In this document: piece after piece, positions 52,031-62,026 of the stretch
Position numbering within the stretch: the first letter of the stretch is position 1
Layout of the letters: each line of letters opens with the position of its first letter
From: Reticulitermes speratus
Lineage: Eukaryota > Arthropoda > Insecta > Blattodea > Rhinotermitidae
Direction: 5' to 3'
Assembly (NCBI GenBank): GCA_021186555.1
Contig: JAJKFL010000012.1
Coordinates: forward strand, 25,361,210 to 25,425,209
Length of the DNA: 64,000 nucleotides
Program-made: the position numbers and the translations under genes
Notes under the pieces: model-generated
Database searches by the model: none
What the model was told of the DNA's origin: nothing
What the model saw: the letters and a program-made list of their open reading frames with translations, nothing else

Positions 52031-52849
52031 ATGTACCAATGCAAACGGCGTCATATTCCAGAATTTTCTTAACACTGCTGTGGGAAAGTCACATTTAGCG
52101 TAAATAAATTTTTTGTACAAAGGTCGCTACTTTCTTTGAGGAGTTTAGAGAAATAGGATTTATCCATTTAAAGTAACTGAAAGAGTTTTATAATTTGAAA
52201 AGTGAAACTCTTTGCTGCGGAATTTGTCCGTGATGCTTGATCAAACAAGAGACGATACTTAAGCGAAAGGGCATGACCTCTGTAGCTGCCGTGGTTACTC
52301 TGATGCAGTAAGGTCCAGTTACTGTAACAGATGGCGTGTGGCTGGATGTATTGAGAGAAGGTGGACACCTGGGATTTGTCTGTTTCACCAGCAGTGTCAG
52401 AGTGATGTCCTCAGGCACATCCAGCGCACAGTCGGTCCGTCCGTAAGTGAATCATGACCGTAGTCCAATTTCAGTGTAGTAAAATTTGAGAGAGGGGCTT
52501 CTCTGCTAGGCATGGAAGAGACGCAACGAAATATGATCTTTGATTAGACCTGTTGCAGAGAATAATGTTGGAGGCAGTGATAGACATCAGAAATGTACAG
52601 GATGTGTTTAAAATCCTTGGACAAACTCCAAGGAGTGTGTTCTCCACGCCAAGACAAGGAAAAATATTTGATATCAAAGTATGTCCGGAAACATTTAGAT
52701 GTCTATCTTAAATACCCTAGTGTATTCAGCTCCAAATGAAAATGAAGAGACACTACAACGCGTTTTTTGTGCGTGTCAAACCATTCGGAACTGCCCCGGG
52801 ACCTTTTAAAGGGCGCGACAGTGTGTTATAATACGTGGCGATGCGTGCT
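52031..52849. other. Unassigned
   Basis: No gene; short minus-strand frames have no recognised domain. Confidence 0.45.
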
Positions 52850-54462
52850 TTGATTGAGGCGGAGGACATGTGGAGCGTTTGTTGTGCATTGTGAGTTGAT
52901 AAACAGTAAGAACTGAACAGTTATTGTATTGGGAACGTGTGTTGTAAATGTGTTGTGTGGGTTGTAAGTATAATATTACATAGTTTAGGTATACATTGTT
53001 ATTGAGGTGGAGGACATGTGGAGCGTTTGTTGTGCATTGTGAGTTGATAAACAGTAAGAACTGAACAGTTATTGTGTTTTGAACGTGTGTTGTAAATGTG
53101 TTGTGTGGGTTGTAAGTATAATATTACATAGTTTAGGTATACATTGTTATTGAGGTGGAGGACATGTGGAGCGTTTGTTGTGCATTGTGAGTTGATAAAC
53201 AGTAAGAACTGAACAGTTATTGTGTTGGGAACGTGTGTTGTAAATGTGTTGTGTGGGTTGTAAGTATAATATTACATAGTTTAGGTATACATTGTTATTG
53301 AGGTGGAGGACATGTGGAGCGTTTGTTGTGCATTGTGAGTTGATAAACAGTAAGAACTGAACAGTTATTGTGTTTTGAACGTGTGTTGTAAATGTGTTGT
53401 GTGGGTTGTAAGTATAATATTACATAGTTTAGGTATACATTGTTATTGAGGTGGAGGACATGTGGAGCGTTTGTTGTGCATTGTGAGTTGATAAACAGTA
53501 AGAACTGAACAGTTATTGTGTTTTGAACGTGTGTTGTAAATGTGTTGTGTGGGTTGTAAGTATAATATTACATAGTTTAGGTATACATTGTTATTGAGGT
53601 GGAGGACATGTGGAGCGTTTGTTGTGCATTGTGAGTTGGTAAACAGTAAGAACTGAACAGTTATTGTGTTGGGAACGTGTGTTGTAATGTGTTGTGTGGG
53701 TTGTAAGTATAATATTACATAGTTTAGGTATACATTGTTATTGAGGTGGAGGACATGTGGAGCGTTTGTTGTGCATTGTGAGTTGATAAACAGTAAGAAC
53801 TGAACAGTTATTGTGTTGGGAACGTGTGTTGTAAATGTGTTGTGTGGGTTGTAAGTATAATATTACATAGTTTAGGTATACATTGTTATTGAGGTGGAGG
53901 ACATGTGGAGCGTTTGTTGTGCATTGTGAGTTGATAAACAGTAAGAACTGAACAGTTATTGTGTTGGGAACGTGTGTTGTAAATGTGTTGTGTGGGTTGT
54001 AAGTATAATATTACATAGTTTAGGTATACATTGTTATTGAGGTGGAGGACATGTGGAGCGTTTGTTGTGCATTGTGAGTTGATAAACAGTAAGAACTGAA
54101 CAGTTATTGTGTTTTGAACGTGTGTTGTAAATGTGTTGTGTGGGTTGTAAGTATAATATTACATAGTTTAGGTATACATTGTTATTGAGGTGGAGGACAT
54201 GTGGAGCGTTTGTTGTGCATTGTGAGTTGATAAACAGTAAGAACTGAACAGTTATTGTGTTTTGAACGTGTGTTGTAAATGTGTTGTGTGGGTTGTAAGT
54301 ATAATATTACATAGTTTAGGTATACATTGTTATTGAGGTGGAGGACATGTGGAGCGTTTGTTGTGCATTGTGAGTTGATAAACAGTAAGAACTGAACAGT
54401 TATTGTGTTGGGAACGTGTGTTGTAAATGTGTTGTGTGGGTTGTAAGTAAAATACTAGATAG
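52850..54462. repeat. 148-bp satellite array (11 copies)
   Basis: Eleven near-identical units starting GAGGTGGAGGACATGTGGAG at about 148-bp spacing (52856, 53004, 53152, 53300 and so on). The main variation is GTTGGGAAC versus GTTTTGAAC, in the order A B A B B A A A B B A. One unit (about 53596) lacks single bases. The first and last units are slightly diverged. No open frame of note. Confidence 0.96.
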
Positions 54463-55159
54463 TTAAGGCATTTATTTTTTAATACAGCCATCTCCCGCTC
54501 AACGTCAGTAATCCATTCCTGACAATCACACGTTCTGCACGAAAGAGCTAACCGGCAGCCTTTTCCCCATTATTTTAAATGGGAAAATTTATAATGCTTT
54601 ACAACAGCAACCCAAAACCCCCCCAACTAGTTTCCTAATACGTAACTAAAACACAGTATATCACCTATATATATATATATATATATAAGTAACAAACTGT
54701 CATGTTAGGATGTAACATGCTTAAGACATCGCTATAATCACCAAACAATCGATATGCTTGTTAACAAACAGTTGCTGTGTAAGCAGTAACACGTACAGCT
54801 TGCATGAACATCGTTTTGTTAAACATGTACTGAGTTTCTGGAACGTTAATGTAAATTTTCCCTGTATGAACATAGGCCGAAGAACGTTTTATGAAGTTTG
54901 GATATTAAAACCAAGAAGTATTCTACCGGGTGAACCTTAACTGGGGAGACGTCCTGCCGGGTATGGCTGTATAATATTTTAATTAAACTAAATAAAACAA
55001 CTCGTTCCAGGGCATATGTTTATATGAAAGTTTTTCGTTGTTTTGATGTGAAGAATTCACGCTTGAAATGTGTCCAAGCGTTCTAGGTACACCCTGTATA
55101 TTAATAACGTAACCACTTAATTGCATTTCACACTGTTGACACCGTGCATCTTCGTCATA
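54463..55159. other. Unassigned, with (TA)n
   Basis: A (TA)n tract at 54667-54687. No gene or recognised element otherwise. Confidence 0.45.
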
Positions 55160-55238
55160 TTAAATTAAGTTATAAACCAACTGATGCACACTAAAACCAC
55201 TTTTTAAGTAGCTTTATTATAAAATTGTTAAAATTGTA

Positions 55239-55278
55239 CCCCTACACGTGTTTCGATCCTAGGATCATCGTCAGGGGG
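55239..55278 (-). ncRNA. Hammerhead ribozyme, type I (left arm)
   Basis: Stem I CCCC/GGGG, CUGACGA, extra U, stem II GAUCC/GGAUC with a UA loop, GAA, ACACGUGU (8-nt self-complementary stem III), cleavage after A17 (GUA). All core bases intact. Confidence 0.9.
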
Positions 55279-55653
55279 GTTTATTGCTAAAAGCTACGGT
55301 CACTTCAACACATGATTTAAAATATTCTATCTGCACTTTGAAACATAAGTTAAAATCTTGTAAGAAGATTCTCTAAAAGTTGTAAAATTATAAAAGCACT
55401 GTAGTACTACGGTGGAGTCACTCCACCGTAGTACTCCTCACCGCACAACACGTAGTACACTCCGCTCCACGCAAAAACATTTCATATGCTTTTAATACCA
55501 CACGCCAGCAGTTCCACAATCTACCATCTACAGTGCTTTTATAATTTTACAACTTTTAGAGAATCTTTTTACAAGATTTTAACTTATGTTTCAAAGTGCA
55601 GATAGAATATTTTAAATCATGTGTTGAAGTGACCGTAGCTTTTAGCAATAAAC

Positions 55654-55693
55654 CCCCCTGACGATGATCCTAGGATCGAAACACGTGTAGGGG
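55654..55693 (+). ncRNA. Hammerhead ribozyme, type I (right arm)
   Basis: Identical to the left-arm motif in core, stem II (GAUCC/GGAUC), ACACGUGU and stem I, in the opposite orientation. Confidence 0.9.
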
Positions 55694-55772
55694 TACAATT
55701 TTAACAATTTTATAATAAAGCTACTTAAAAAGTGGTTTTAGTGTGCATCAGTTGGTTTGTAACTTAATTTAA

Positions 55773-56098
55773 CACTTAATTGTATGTATAGATCCTGTGA
55801 CTTGGATGACTTAACAGCGCTGTATTAAATGCAGAGTTGCTTAACTTCATGCAAACGTACGTATTTGCGATAAACTGCTAGGGGCAAACTGTTGTTGCGT
55901 ACTTGGAAGTCCCTTTACGTCTATTCGTCTGATGACTCTACGCACATGAGGAAATTTAGCCCTTATAGGCAGCGCTGTGTCGTGTGACAAGCAGCTAAAT
56001 ACGGTAACTCCCATATGCGAGTCGCTCCCATTTCGTACGTACCGTTTAACAAATATAATATATATGCATCTTTACTGTATTTCGTAATGTTTGCTTCA
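55773..56098. other. Unassigned
   Basis: Nothing recognised. Confidence 0.45.
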
Positions 56099-56398
56099 GT
56101 TTTTTTTTTGTGGAGAAGGGCCCCGCAGCAGAAGCTACGGACGCACCGCAGCCTTAATGCTTTTTGTGAAATCCCTGTGATGAAGATGAAAAGAAAGATG
56201 ATTAGTTTTTTTTTTTTTCATTTTTCCAAGTAATTGAGCACCGGTGGAATGAAATTGACAGGGAAAAACCGAAGTACTCGGGGTGGGGGAAACCTGTCCC
56301 AGTGTCACTTTGTCCACCAGAAATCCCACATGGACTGACCCGGGATCAAACCCGGGCCTCCGCGGTGAGAGGCAGGCGACTAACCGCCTGAGCCATGG
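56099..56398 (-). mobile_element. SINE family E, copy 4
   Basis: Minus strand GCCATGGCTCAGGCGGTTAG... wait-free head with GGCCCGGGTTTGATCCCGGG, the best B box of the family, then the shared body and a poly-A tail (T11 on plus). Full-length and the best-preserved copy. Confidence 0.9.
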
Positions 56399-57364
56399 TT
56401 CAGTTGGTCATGTTGTTACCGGTTTTCAGGTCGTTTAGGTTTGTACGGTTTGGTTCAGTTTGGTTTGGATTTGGTTCAGTTTCAATAGTTTCGGATCCAT
56501 TTTTTTTGGATTCTGCTGGGTTTGGTTCTATTGGAATCGGCTCAGTTTGTTTGTGGTCGGTGTCAAGAGTTCGGCTTCACTTGATTGGTTTGGGTTTGGA
56601 TGTCTTTTATTCTCCTTCTTTTGCGATATTTGAGGTTCCCCCCGCGGCGTATCAAGATTATGGTCTTTTGGAATGACACTCTGCAGTATGATGGACTTAT
56701 CCCGTGGTTTTCAGCGAAACTTCGTGTCTGCAACCTTCAGCATATGTTCTTTGAAGATAAATCCTGCAAGGAATGCCGTGATGATGGTTCAGTCAATCAA
56801 GAGACAGGCTTCGCTATCGACAACAACACACGTTGTTCAGTTTTCATCTTCAACACATTAACCCAGTTGTGTGTCACGCAGAAGTTAATATTTTAGGGCC
56901 CATTCCGTGCGATTAAAAGCGGTTAAGTACTGAAACTTACCCCTCTCTGTTTCCGAGTACCGAGTGTGTGAAAGCTTACCCCTTTTTGTGGCCTGCTGTA
57001 TGCATTGAGCAGCATACGCCGTGTATCCCATAAACATCAACACCTACAGTAGTGTACTGGCGTTGTGGCTAATGCAGGAACACAGTTATCTGATGAGTAA
57101 TGAGAAGGCAGAAAGGGTATTGTGGCAGATAAACAAACAAGCCTTTTGTGTGCGTGCAATGTTCGATTCATGTCATATTTCTCTAAATATTTCATATGCG
57201 TGCGGCCTGTCTGTACGCGGTTATCAACTGTATCCTCTAGCAAGACAGCGAGGTTTAACTGGGAAATAAAACAGCCCTGGGAAGTTCGGAGTTTTGTTGA
57301 TTTTCTGTGCCAGTTAGATGATCAAGTTCCGGAAGACGATGACGGAATTAAACATTTTATTACT
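56399..57364. other. Unassigned, with GGTTT-rich tract
   Basis: 56430-56600 is rich in GGTTT/GGTTC motifs, giving low-complexity open frames. The rest, to 57364, has no recognised gene. Confidence 0.45.
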
Positions 57365-57402
57365 GCAACATGTGTCGGCCTAGTTTGGTCATCATCAGGC
57401 CC
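57365..57402 (-). ncRNA. Hammerhead-like motif, GACAC variant
   Basis: Minus strand: GGGC, CUGAUGA (full core), extra U, stem II GACC/GGCC (one mismatch), then GACACAUGUU in place of GAAAC, and GC closing stem I (2 bp). Palindromic ACAUGU kept. Core A14 is replaced by C, as at 24971. Confidence 0.6.
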
Positions 57403-57604
57403 ATAATATAAAATTTATAAAAAGTACTGTGTACAATTTTATTAAAAGATATTAATAATTGAGATCTCAATTTTTAAAATTAAAACCAATATGTATTTGT
57501 GTGTCAAGGTTGTTTTGGTAATAATTTGAATTATTAAAAGTGATTAAAATCTGATTAAAAGAGCATTCGAATGTTAGGCTTCTATATTTCGATGTGGCAG
57601 AAGA
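57403..57604. other. AT-rich sequence, possibly the rest of the hammerhead unit
   Basis: AT-rich, no gene. Confidence 0.35.
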
Positions 57605-58135
57605 ATGTGGGTCCCTGTCACCACGATAAGTCGGTCCCTGTCACCATAATAAGTCGGTCCCTGTCACCATAATAAGTCGGTTCCTGTCACCATAATAAGT
57701 CGGTCCCTGTCACCATAATAAGTCGGTCCCTGTCACCATAATAAGTCGGTTCCTGTCACCACGATAAGTCGGTCCCTGTCACCATAATAAGTCGGTCCCT
57801 GTCACCATAATAAGTCGGTTCCTGTCACCACGATAAGTCGGTCCCTGTCACCATAATAAGTCGGTTCCTGTCACCACGATAAGTCGGTCCCTGTCACATA
57901 TAAGTCGGTCCTGTCACCATAATAAATTGTTCTGTTCACATAATAAGTCGGTCCTGTACCATAATAGATCAGTCCTTGTCACCAATATAGTGGTCTGTCA
58001 CAGATATTCGGTTCCTTGCACCATAATAAGTCGGTCCTGTCACCATAATAAGTCGTTTCCTGTCACCACGATAAGTAGGTTCACTGTCACATAATAGTCG
58101 GGTCCTGTCACCACGATAAGTCGGTCCCTGTCACC
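57605..58135. repeat. 23-bp satellite array
   Basis: Unit CGGTCCCTGTCACCATAATA plus AGT, with variants CGGTTCC and CACCACGATAAG. About 23 units; copies at about 57890-58100 carry frequent deletions. Confidence 0.93.
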
Positions 58136-58348
58136 ACGGCATGGCGCATCCTCAGGTTGCGGATGGAGGAACGGCCTCCGGATATGGAGGGTAGCTGCGA
58201 ATGTATTGAATAAGCAATCGCGGACAGCCGACAAGGGGTGGTCCTCCAGCTTTGGGGGTTGGGCGAGGTGCTAACAACTCCTCCCCCTAAAAAATTGCTA
58301 TGTTACGAAACAGATCACAAAGCCTCGGACTTGGACTGATTCTTTGGA
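58136..58348. other. Unassigned
   Basis: Nothing recognised. Confidence 0.4.
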
Positions 58349-58492
58349 TGGGGACAGGTGGCGGGCTCTTGTGAGTGCGGTAATGAACCTTCGGGTTCCT
58401 CAAAACGCGGGAATTTCTTGACTAGCTGACGAACTGTTAGCTTCTCAAGAAGGACTCTGCTCCATGGAGTTAGTTAGTTGGTAAGTTAGAAG
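58349..58492 (+). repeat. Repeat family G, copy 2
   Basis: GGGGACAGGTGGCGGGCTCT, GTAATGAACCTTCGGGTTCC, AATTTCTTGACTAGCTGACG, GAAGGACTCTGCTCCATGGA and a (GTTA)n tail. Confidence 0.85.
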
Positions 58493-58679
58493 AATGTGAA
58501 GAGTAAAGTCCATGGATCGTCGCCTTGTGTGTCTTGTTTACCTTTATATCTGTTTATGCGAGTTATTTATAATTTATTGTTTTGGATTGGTGATTAAATG
58601 TGTTGAATTCCCATACTGCTAAGAAGTGGTGGATTCAGTGCACCAATGTACCATCCTTCGTCATTCTTCGGGACTTACA

Positions 58680-58742
58680 TCATCCATTCATTCATTCTGT
58701 AGTCTGTCTTACGACAGGTCCTTAGCCTCTTCCACACATACA
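58680..58742 (-). mobile_element. LINE 3'-end fragment
   Basis: TCATTCATTCTGTAGTCTG and CTTACGACAGGTCC, then TTAGCCTCTTCCA match the 3' UTR of the LINE at 40246-40330. Only the last about 60 bp are present. Confidence 0.75.
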
Positions 58743-58819
58743 TCAACACATGTATTATGTTTTAACCAAACTCGATGGTTTTTGTCAAAAGGAGAACTGT
58801 CGTACCATGACTGCAGCCT

Positions 58820-58946
58820 CTAATTGTCGGCTTCTCATCGCGGAGACCCGGGTTCTATCCCAGGCCAGTGTGCGTGGGATTTGTGGTGAACAAAATTGCA
58901 ATGGTATAGGTGTTTCTTCGCGTGTTAAGTTTTTCCCACTGCCGCA
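58820..58946 (+). mobile_element. Diverged SINE family E-like fragment
   Basis: GTCGGCTTCTCATCGCGGAG, ACCCGGGTTCTATCCC (B box) and GTGGTGAACAAAATTGCAAT parallel the family E head and body. Lower similarity. Confidence 0.5.
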
Positions 58947-59329
58947 TCTGTTATGTAGCAAGAGAATGCAAAGCATATGGGTCAAAATATTGGGGGCCCA
59001 CGAGCCCTTCGCAAATATTATTGTTTTTACACTAACTGAACACTACTGTTCGGGTGAATTGTGGAGTATTTGCGAGAAGTCAGAAGAAAGCGTCTACTGG
59101 GGCCGCTTGATGGTGAGCCTTTAGCTGTGCTGTGTGTGTGTCTGAGCTGCAGCGCACTACAGAGAGATGTCTGACAGTGGTTCAGCGCAACTTATCCAGG
59201 AAGGTGTATTGGACGCGCAGGGTGGATTACATTAAGTCTTCGTTCGCCGGATCGAACTCGGATTTTTTTAATGTGGGGGGGGGGGCACTAGAAGTAGCGG
59301 AGATATCATGGCTGGACTTCAGCTTTGAT
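58947..59329. other. Unassigned
   Basis: A G-rich run lies at about 59274-59285. No gene seen. Confidence 0.4.
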
Positions 59330-59412
59330 TACGGGCGATGGCGTTTAGGAAAAAACGCCGTCCTTCGTTCCGCAGTGCTTCTTGAAACAGGCGGAAGACG
59401 CTCCGAACACCT
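59330..59412 (+). pseudogene. Possible C-terminal remnant of a Tc1/mariner-like transposase
   Basis: The frame reads RLGKNAVLRSAVLLETGGRR then SEHL, like the C-terminal NAIRxTAxxLxxxGGRxEHL pattern of the transposase at 49625. Only about 25 residues; upstream part of the frame is not recognisable. Confidence 0.4.
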
Positions 59413-59525
59413 ACGAGGCGTGCATTGGTTTTTTCGATACCTTGGGCCGTCTGACGGTAATGTATAGATGTATCGAAAATTAAACGTCAGAGGACGTCGG
59501 TTACATAACGTCTTCAACACAGTTT

Positions 59526-59662
59526 TAACTAACTAACTCCATGGAGCAGAGTCCTTCTTGAGAAGCTAACAGGTCGTCAGCTAGTCAAGAAATTCCCCGC
59601 GTTTTATGGAACCCGAAGGTTCATTACCGCACTCACAAGAGCCCGCAACCTGTCCCTACCCT
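59526..59662 (-). repeat. Repeat family G, copy 3
   Basis: Minus-strand copy with a short (GTTA)n tail at 59526-59540; about as well preserved as 58349. Confidence 0.85.
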
Positions 59663-60259
59663 GAGCCAACACACTTTTAAACGGGAAAAAATGTTTTCAG
59701 CGTGTATGTAATAGATTTGAGATTAGAAATACGTGAAACGTTTGAAATGCAAGACTAGGACTTAGAGAGAACTGTAGCAGGTACGCCGATTGTCGTAAAA
59801 TACGGTGGCAATTTGTGGAACATATTAATTTGGCACGTAATTGAGACTGATGGTTGTCTCATTGGAACGTCGTACAAGTGCTGGTGTTTACTGAGTTGTG
59901 GAGCGACTGTGTCTTTCTGTAGAGAGACGTTCCTTGTTGGAGTTGATTAGTTAACTGTGTATGACGTTTATGTAACTAGACGCTGTCTCTCCAGTTGAAT
60001 TTCCAGTTTATTGCTACCAATAGGCGCTAATAATGCAATGTTGGACATGAAATTTTGCAAGTGTCATAATGTGTGCCCATCAACAGTTGAGAGGCTGTTA
60101 AAATTACAAAAATGTGTAATTAAACTCTTATGTGCTTTATTTAAACTAAGTACGTATAATACGTTAATATTCCTGGAATTTGAGAGGGAACAAAGTTGTT
60201 TGAATTGTACGAAGTAAATATTTTGTTCACGTTGTAATACAATATTACCCTGTGCTTTC
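59663..60259. other. Unassigned
   Basis: No gene or recognised repeat. Confidence 0.45.
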
Positions 60260-60326
60260 AGTTTTATCAAATAATACAACCAACAAGTTAAGATATTTAT
60301 GGATAATAAATGATTTATTAATTAAC

Positions 60327-60366
60327 CTGTCCTACATGTTTCGGCCTTCTCAGCTATCGTCAGGTG
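60327..60366 (-). ncRNA. Hammerhead-like motif, partly decayed
   Basis: CUGACGA, U, a weak stem II (GCU/GGC), GAAACAUGUA. Stem I has one good pair only. The loop GAGAA is shared with 61010. Confidence 0.55.
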
Positions 60367-60560
60367 TAAAATTAAACACTACAAGATCGTCTTCAATACT
60401 GTTACACATTTTGATTACAATAAAAGCAGTAGGTAAAACAGAAAGAAATAAAATATACCCTGATATTCTAAAACAAAATAAAAAGTGTCTTTATGTAAAT
60501 TAATGTTAAAATATGCGTTCTTCAATTAATATTTATAAATCTTATTGAGATGGATATATA

Positions 60561-60635
60561 CAGGGCATACACAAAAGAATGGTGCGGTTTCAATTGACAA
60601 CTGTGTTCAAACCGCACCATTCTTTTGTGTATGCC

Positions 60636-60638
<3 letters not shown>
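60561..60638. mobile_element. Palindromic MITE, family M2, copy 1
   Basis: 78 bp, made of two perfect inverted arms of about 30 bp (CAGGGCATACACAAAAGAAT, GGTGCGGTTT) around an 18-bp centre, flanked by TA. Same family as 63542-63619. Confidence 0.92.

Positions 60639-60682
<44 letters not shown>
60639..60682. repeat. (TA)n microsatellite
   Basis: About 22 TA units directly after MITE M2 copy 1. Confidence 0.95.
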
Positions 60683-60685
<3 letters not shown>

Positions 60686-61009
60686 ACTCATGAGTTTTCG
60701 TATATCGTCAATATAGGTTTCAGCACTCCTACATCTGTACGTCTTTGAGTTCTGCAGACAGAACGTGTCGCTATATCTGTGCTATTCTAAATAGGAGCGA
60801 GTCATCCGCTAATATCGAGTTTAAGACTGTCAAAATATGATGATAAATTTTCAGTTGTGATATAAGAAATGCATTTTAGAAAATGTTTATTAAATTATAT
60901 GTTTGGTTTTACTGTTTTAACTGCATCAGTGTGTAATTATGTAACTTATTGCTTTTATTGTAACGAAAATGGGTAATAGTCTTGAGTACTTTGTGCGGTA
61001 TCTAGTGGT

Positions 61010-61050
61010 GTGCCTGAAGATGACCGAGAAGACCGCAACATGTAGGAGAG
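61010..61050 (+). ncRNA. Hammerhead-like motif, decayed
   Basis: GCCUGAAGA, U, GACCGAGAAGACC (stem II no longer pairs), GCAACAUGUA in place of GAAACAUGUA. Comparison with the partner at 60327 suggests an ancestral GGCC/GGCC stem II. Confidence 0.5.
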
Positions 61051-61110
61051 CTTGAACAATAAATTCTTTGTGATCCATAAATTTTCAACTTGTCGGTTGT
61101 GTCATTTAAT

Positions 61111-61449
61111 TTTGTTAATTATTTGAATTTTTAGTCAGTTTTTTTCGTATTGCTTACTGTCGTGGCCCCGTTCGAAACAGTGTAGAGGACTGAAGGATTT
61201 TCTACCACACAGTGCCAGTTTGAGCTATAATAAAGTCGCCGTTTCCACAGAACAGCCCGCTAGCTGTGAAGCAAGTAGTGGCTATTCATCACCTCGTTTT
61301 GAATACATTAATAAATCAGGGAACGTCAGATCGATACGTCCTTTATACATGCCACATGCTTTGCTGTTATTATGAAAATCTTCTAGTGGTTTCAACCCTT
61401 TACCCCTGTATTGGTATTTTCATAGGCTTTTATGTGTTTATATGATATA
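61111..61449. other. Unassigned
   Basis: Nothing recognised. Confidence 0.4.
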
Positions 61450-62024
61450 CAGGGTGTGTTAGGAGAAAAAGCCAATATTGTGGGACGTGCTAGTTTCGGT
61501 CATTTGGAGAAAAAAGTTCGTGTGAGCCTGTGTTTAATTGTGAATGGTTACCGAGATACAGCTGTTTGAATCTCCAGACCTAACTCCCTTAGATTTATAT
61601 TTGTGGGGTTGGATGAAGAGCGAAGTTTACAAAACAAAGGTGGATACACGAGACGAATTTATCGCTCACATTTTGTACGCTGCTGTCTGCATAAAGAAAC
61701 GTGAAGATCAACTGAGACGAACAACACGCGATCTTCGCACACGAGTTGCAAAGTGCACTGAGGTTGACGGTGGGATTTTGTAACGTTTATTGTGAACTGT
61801 AACAAATGTGTCATTTAATAGACATGTAATTAAAATAAAATTAAAATTCAAGTAATTTATTTTTCTTTATTACGCTTTACAAATGCTTTTTTTTTTTTTT
61901 TTTGTTGGTTCAAACAGATGTATCTCGGTAAATTAAACATGTTGATATGAACTTGTTTTCTTTACCCACAATGACCGGTAATATCACCCCTCAAAGTATT
62001 GACCTTTTCTCCTGAATCACCCTG
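61450..62024 (+). mobile_element. Tc1/mariner-type deletion derivative (575 bp)
   Basis: Ends CAGGGTGTGTTAGGAGAAAA and (reverse complement of right end) CAGGGTGATTCAGGAGAAAA are terminal inverted repeats, flanked by TA on both sides (61448-61449, 62025-62026). It still encodes the C-terminal part of a transposase but lacks the N-terminal half, so it arose by internal deletion. Confidence 0.88.
61544..61783 (+). pseudogene. Transposase C-terminal remnant
   Basis: The 79-codon frame reads SPDLTPLDLYLWGWMKSEVY near its start: the third catalytic Asp with the PDL.PLD..LWG motif of Tc1/mariner-like transposases. It ends RTRVAKCTEVDGGIL, like the conserved C-terminal LxxCIEVxGGHFEHL pattern. DNA-binding domain and first two catalytic Asp residues are missing, so no transposition activity is possible. 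The ATG is incidental. Confidence 0.82.
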
Positions 62025-62026
62025 TA

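Larger units (their letters stand above)
55160..55772. mobile_element. Near-perfect 245-bp inverted repeat with two hammerheads
   Basis: Arms 55160-55404 and 55528-55772 are inverted copies of equal length with only a few substitutions seen by eye. The 123-bp spacer starts with a small perfect hairpin (TACTACGGTGGAG/CTCCACCGTAGTA, 55409-55437). Each arm carries a full hammerhead. No coding capacity. A partial copy of the outer arm lies at 9968. It looks like a pair of PLE-type terminal units joined head to head; the near-identity suggests recent formation or hairpin-templated correction. Confidence 0.88.
60260..61110. mobile_element. Inverted pair of hammerhead units with a MITE in the spacer
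   Basis: About 80 bp left of the 60327 motif (ACAACCAACAAGTTAAGATA, TTTATGGAT.A) recurs inverted right of the 61010 motif (ATCCATAAATTTTCAACTTG, TCGGTTGTGT). So the two motifs are ends of one inverted unit. The spacer contains MITE M2 (60561-60638) and a (TA)n tract. Confidence 0.65.

Noticed and set aside
10632..61050. The CTGANGATG...CGAAACATGT words as chance or DNA-binding sites
   Set aside because: Stem I and stem II pairings are maintained with different sequences in different copies, which a binding site would not need.
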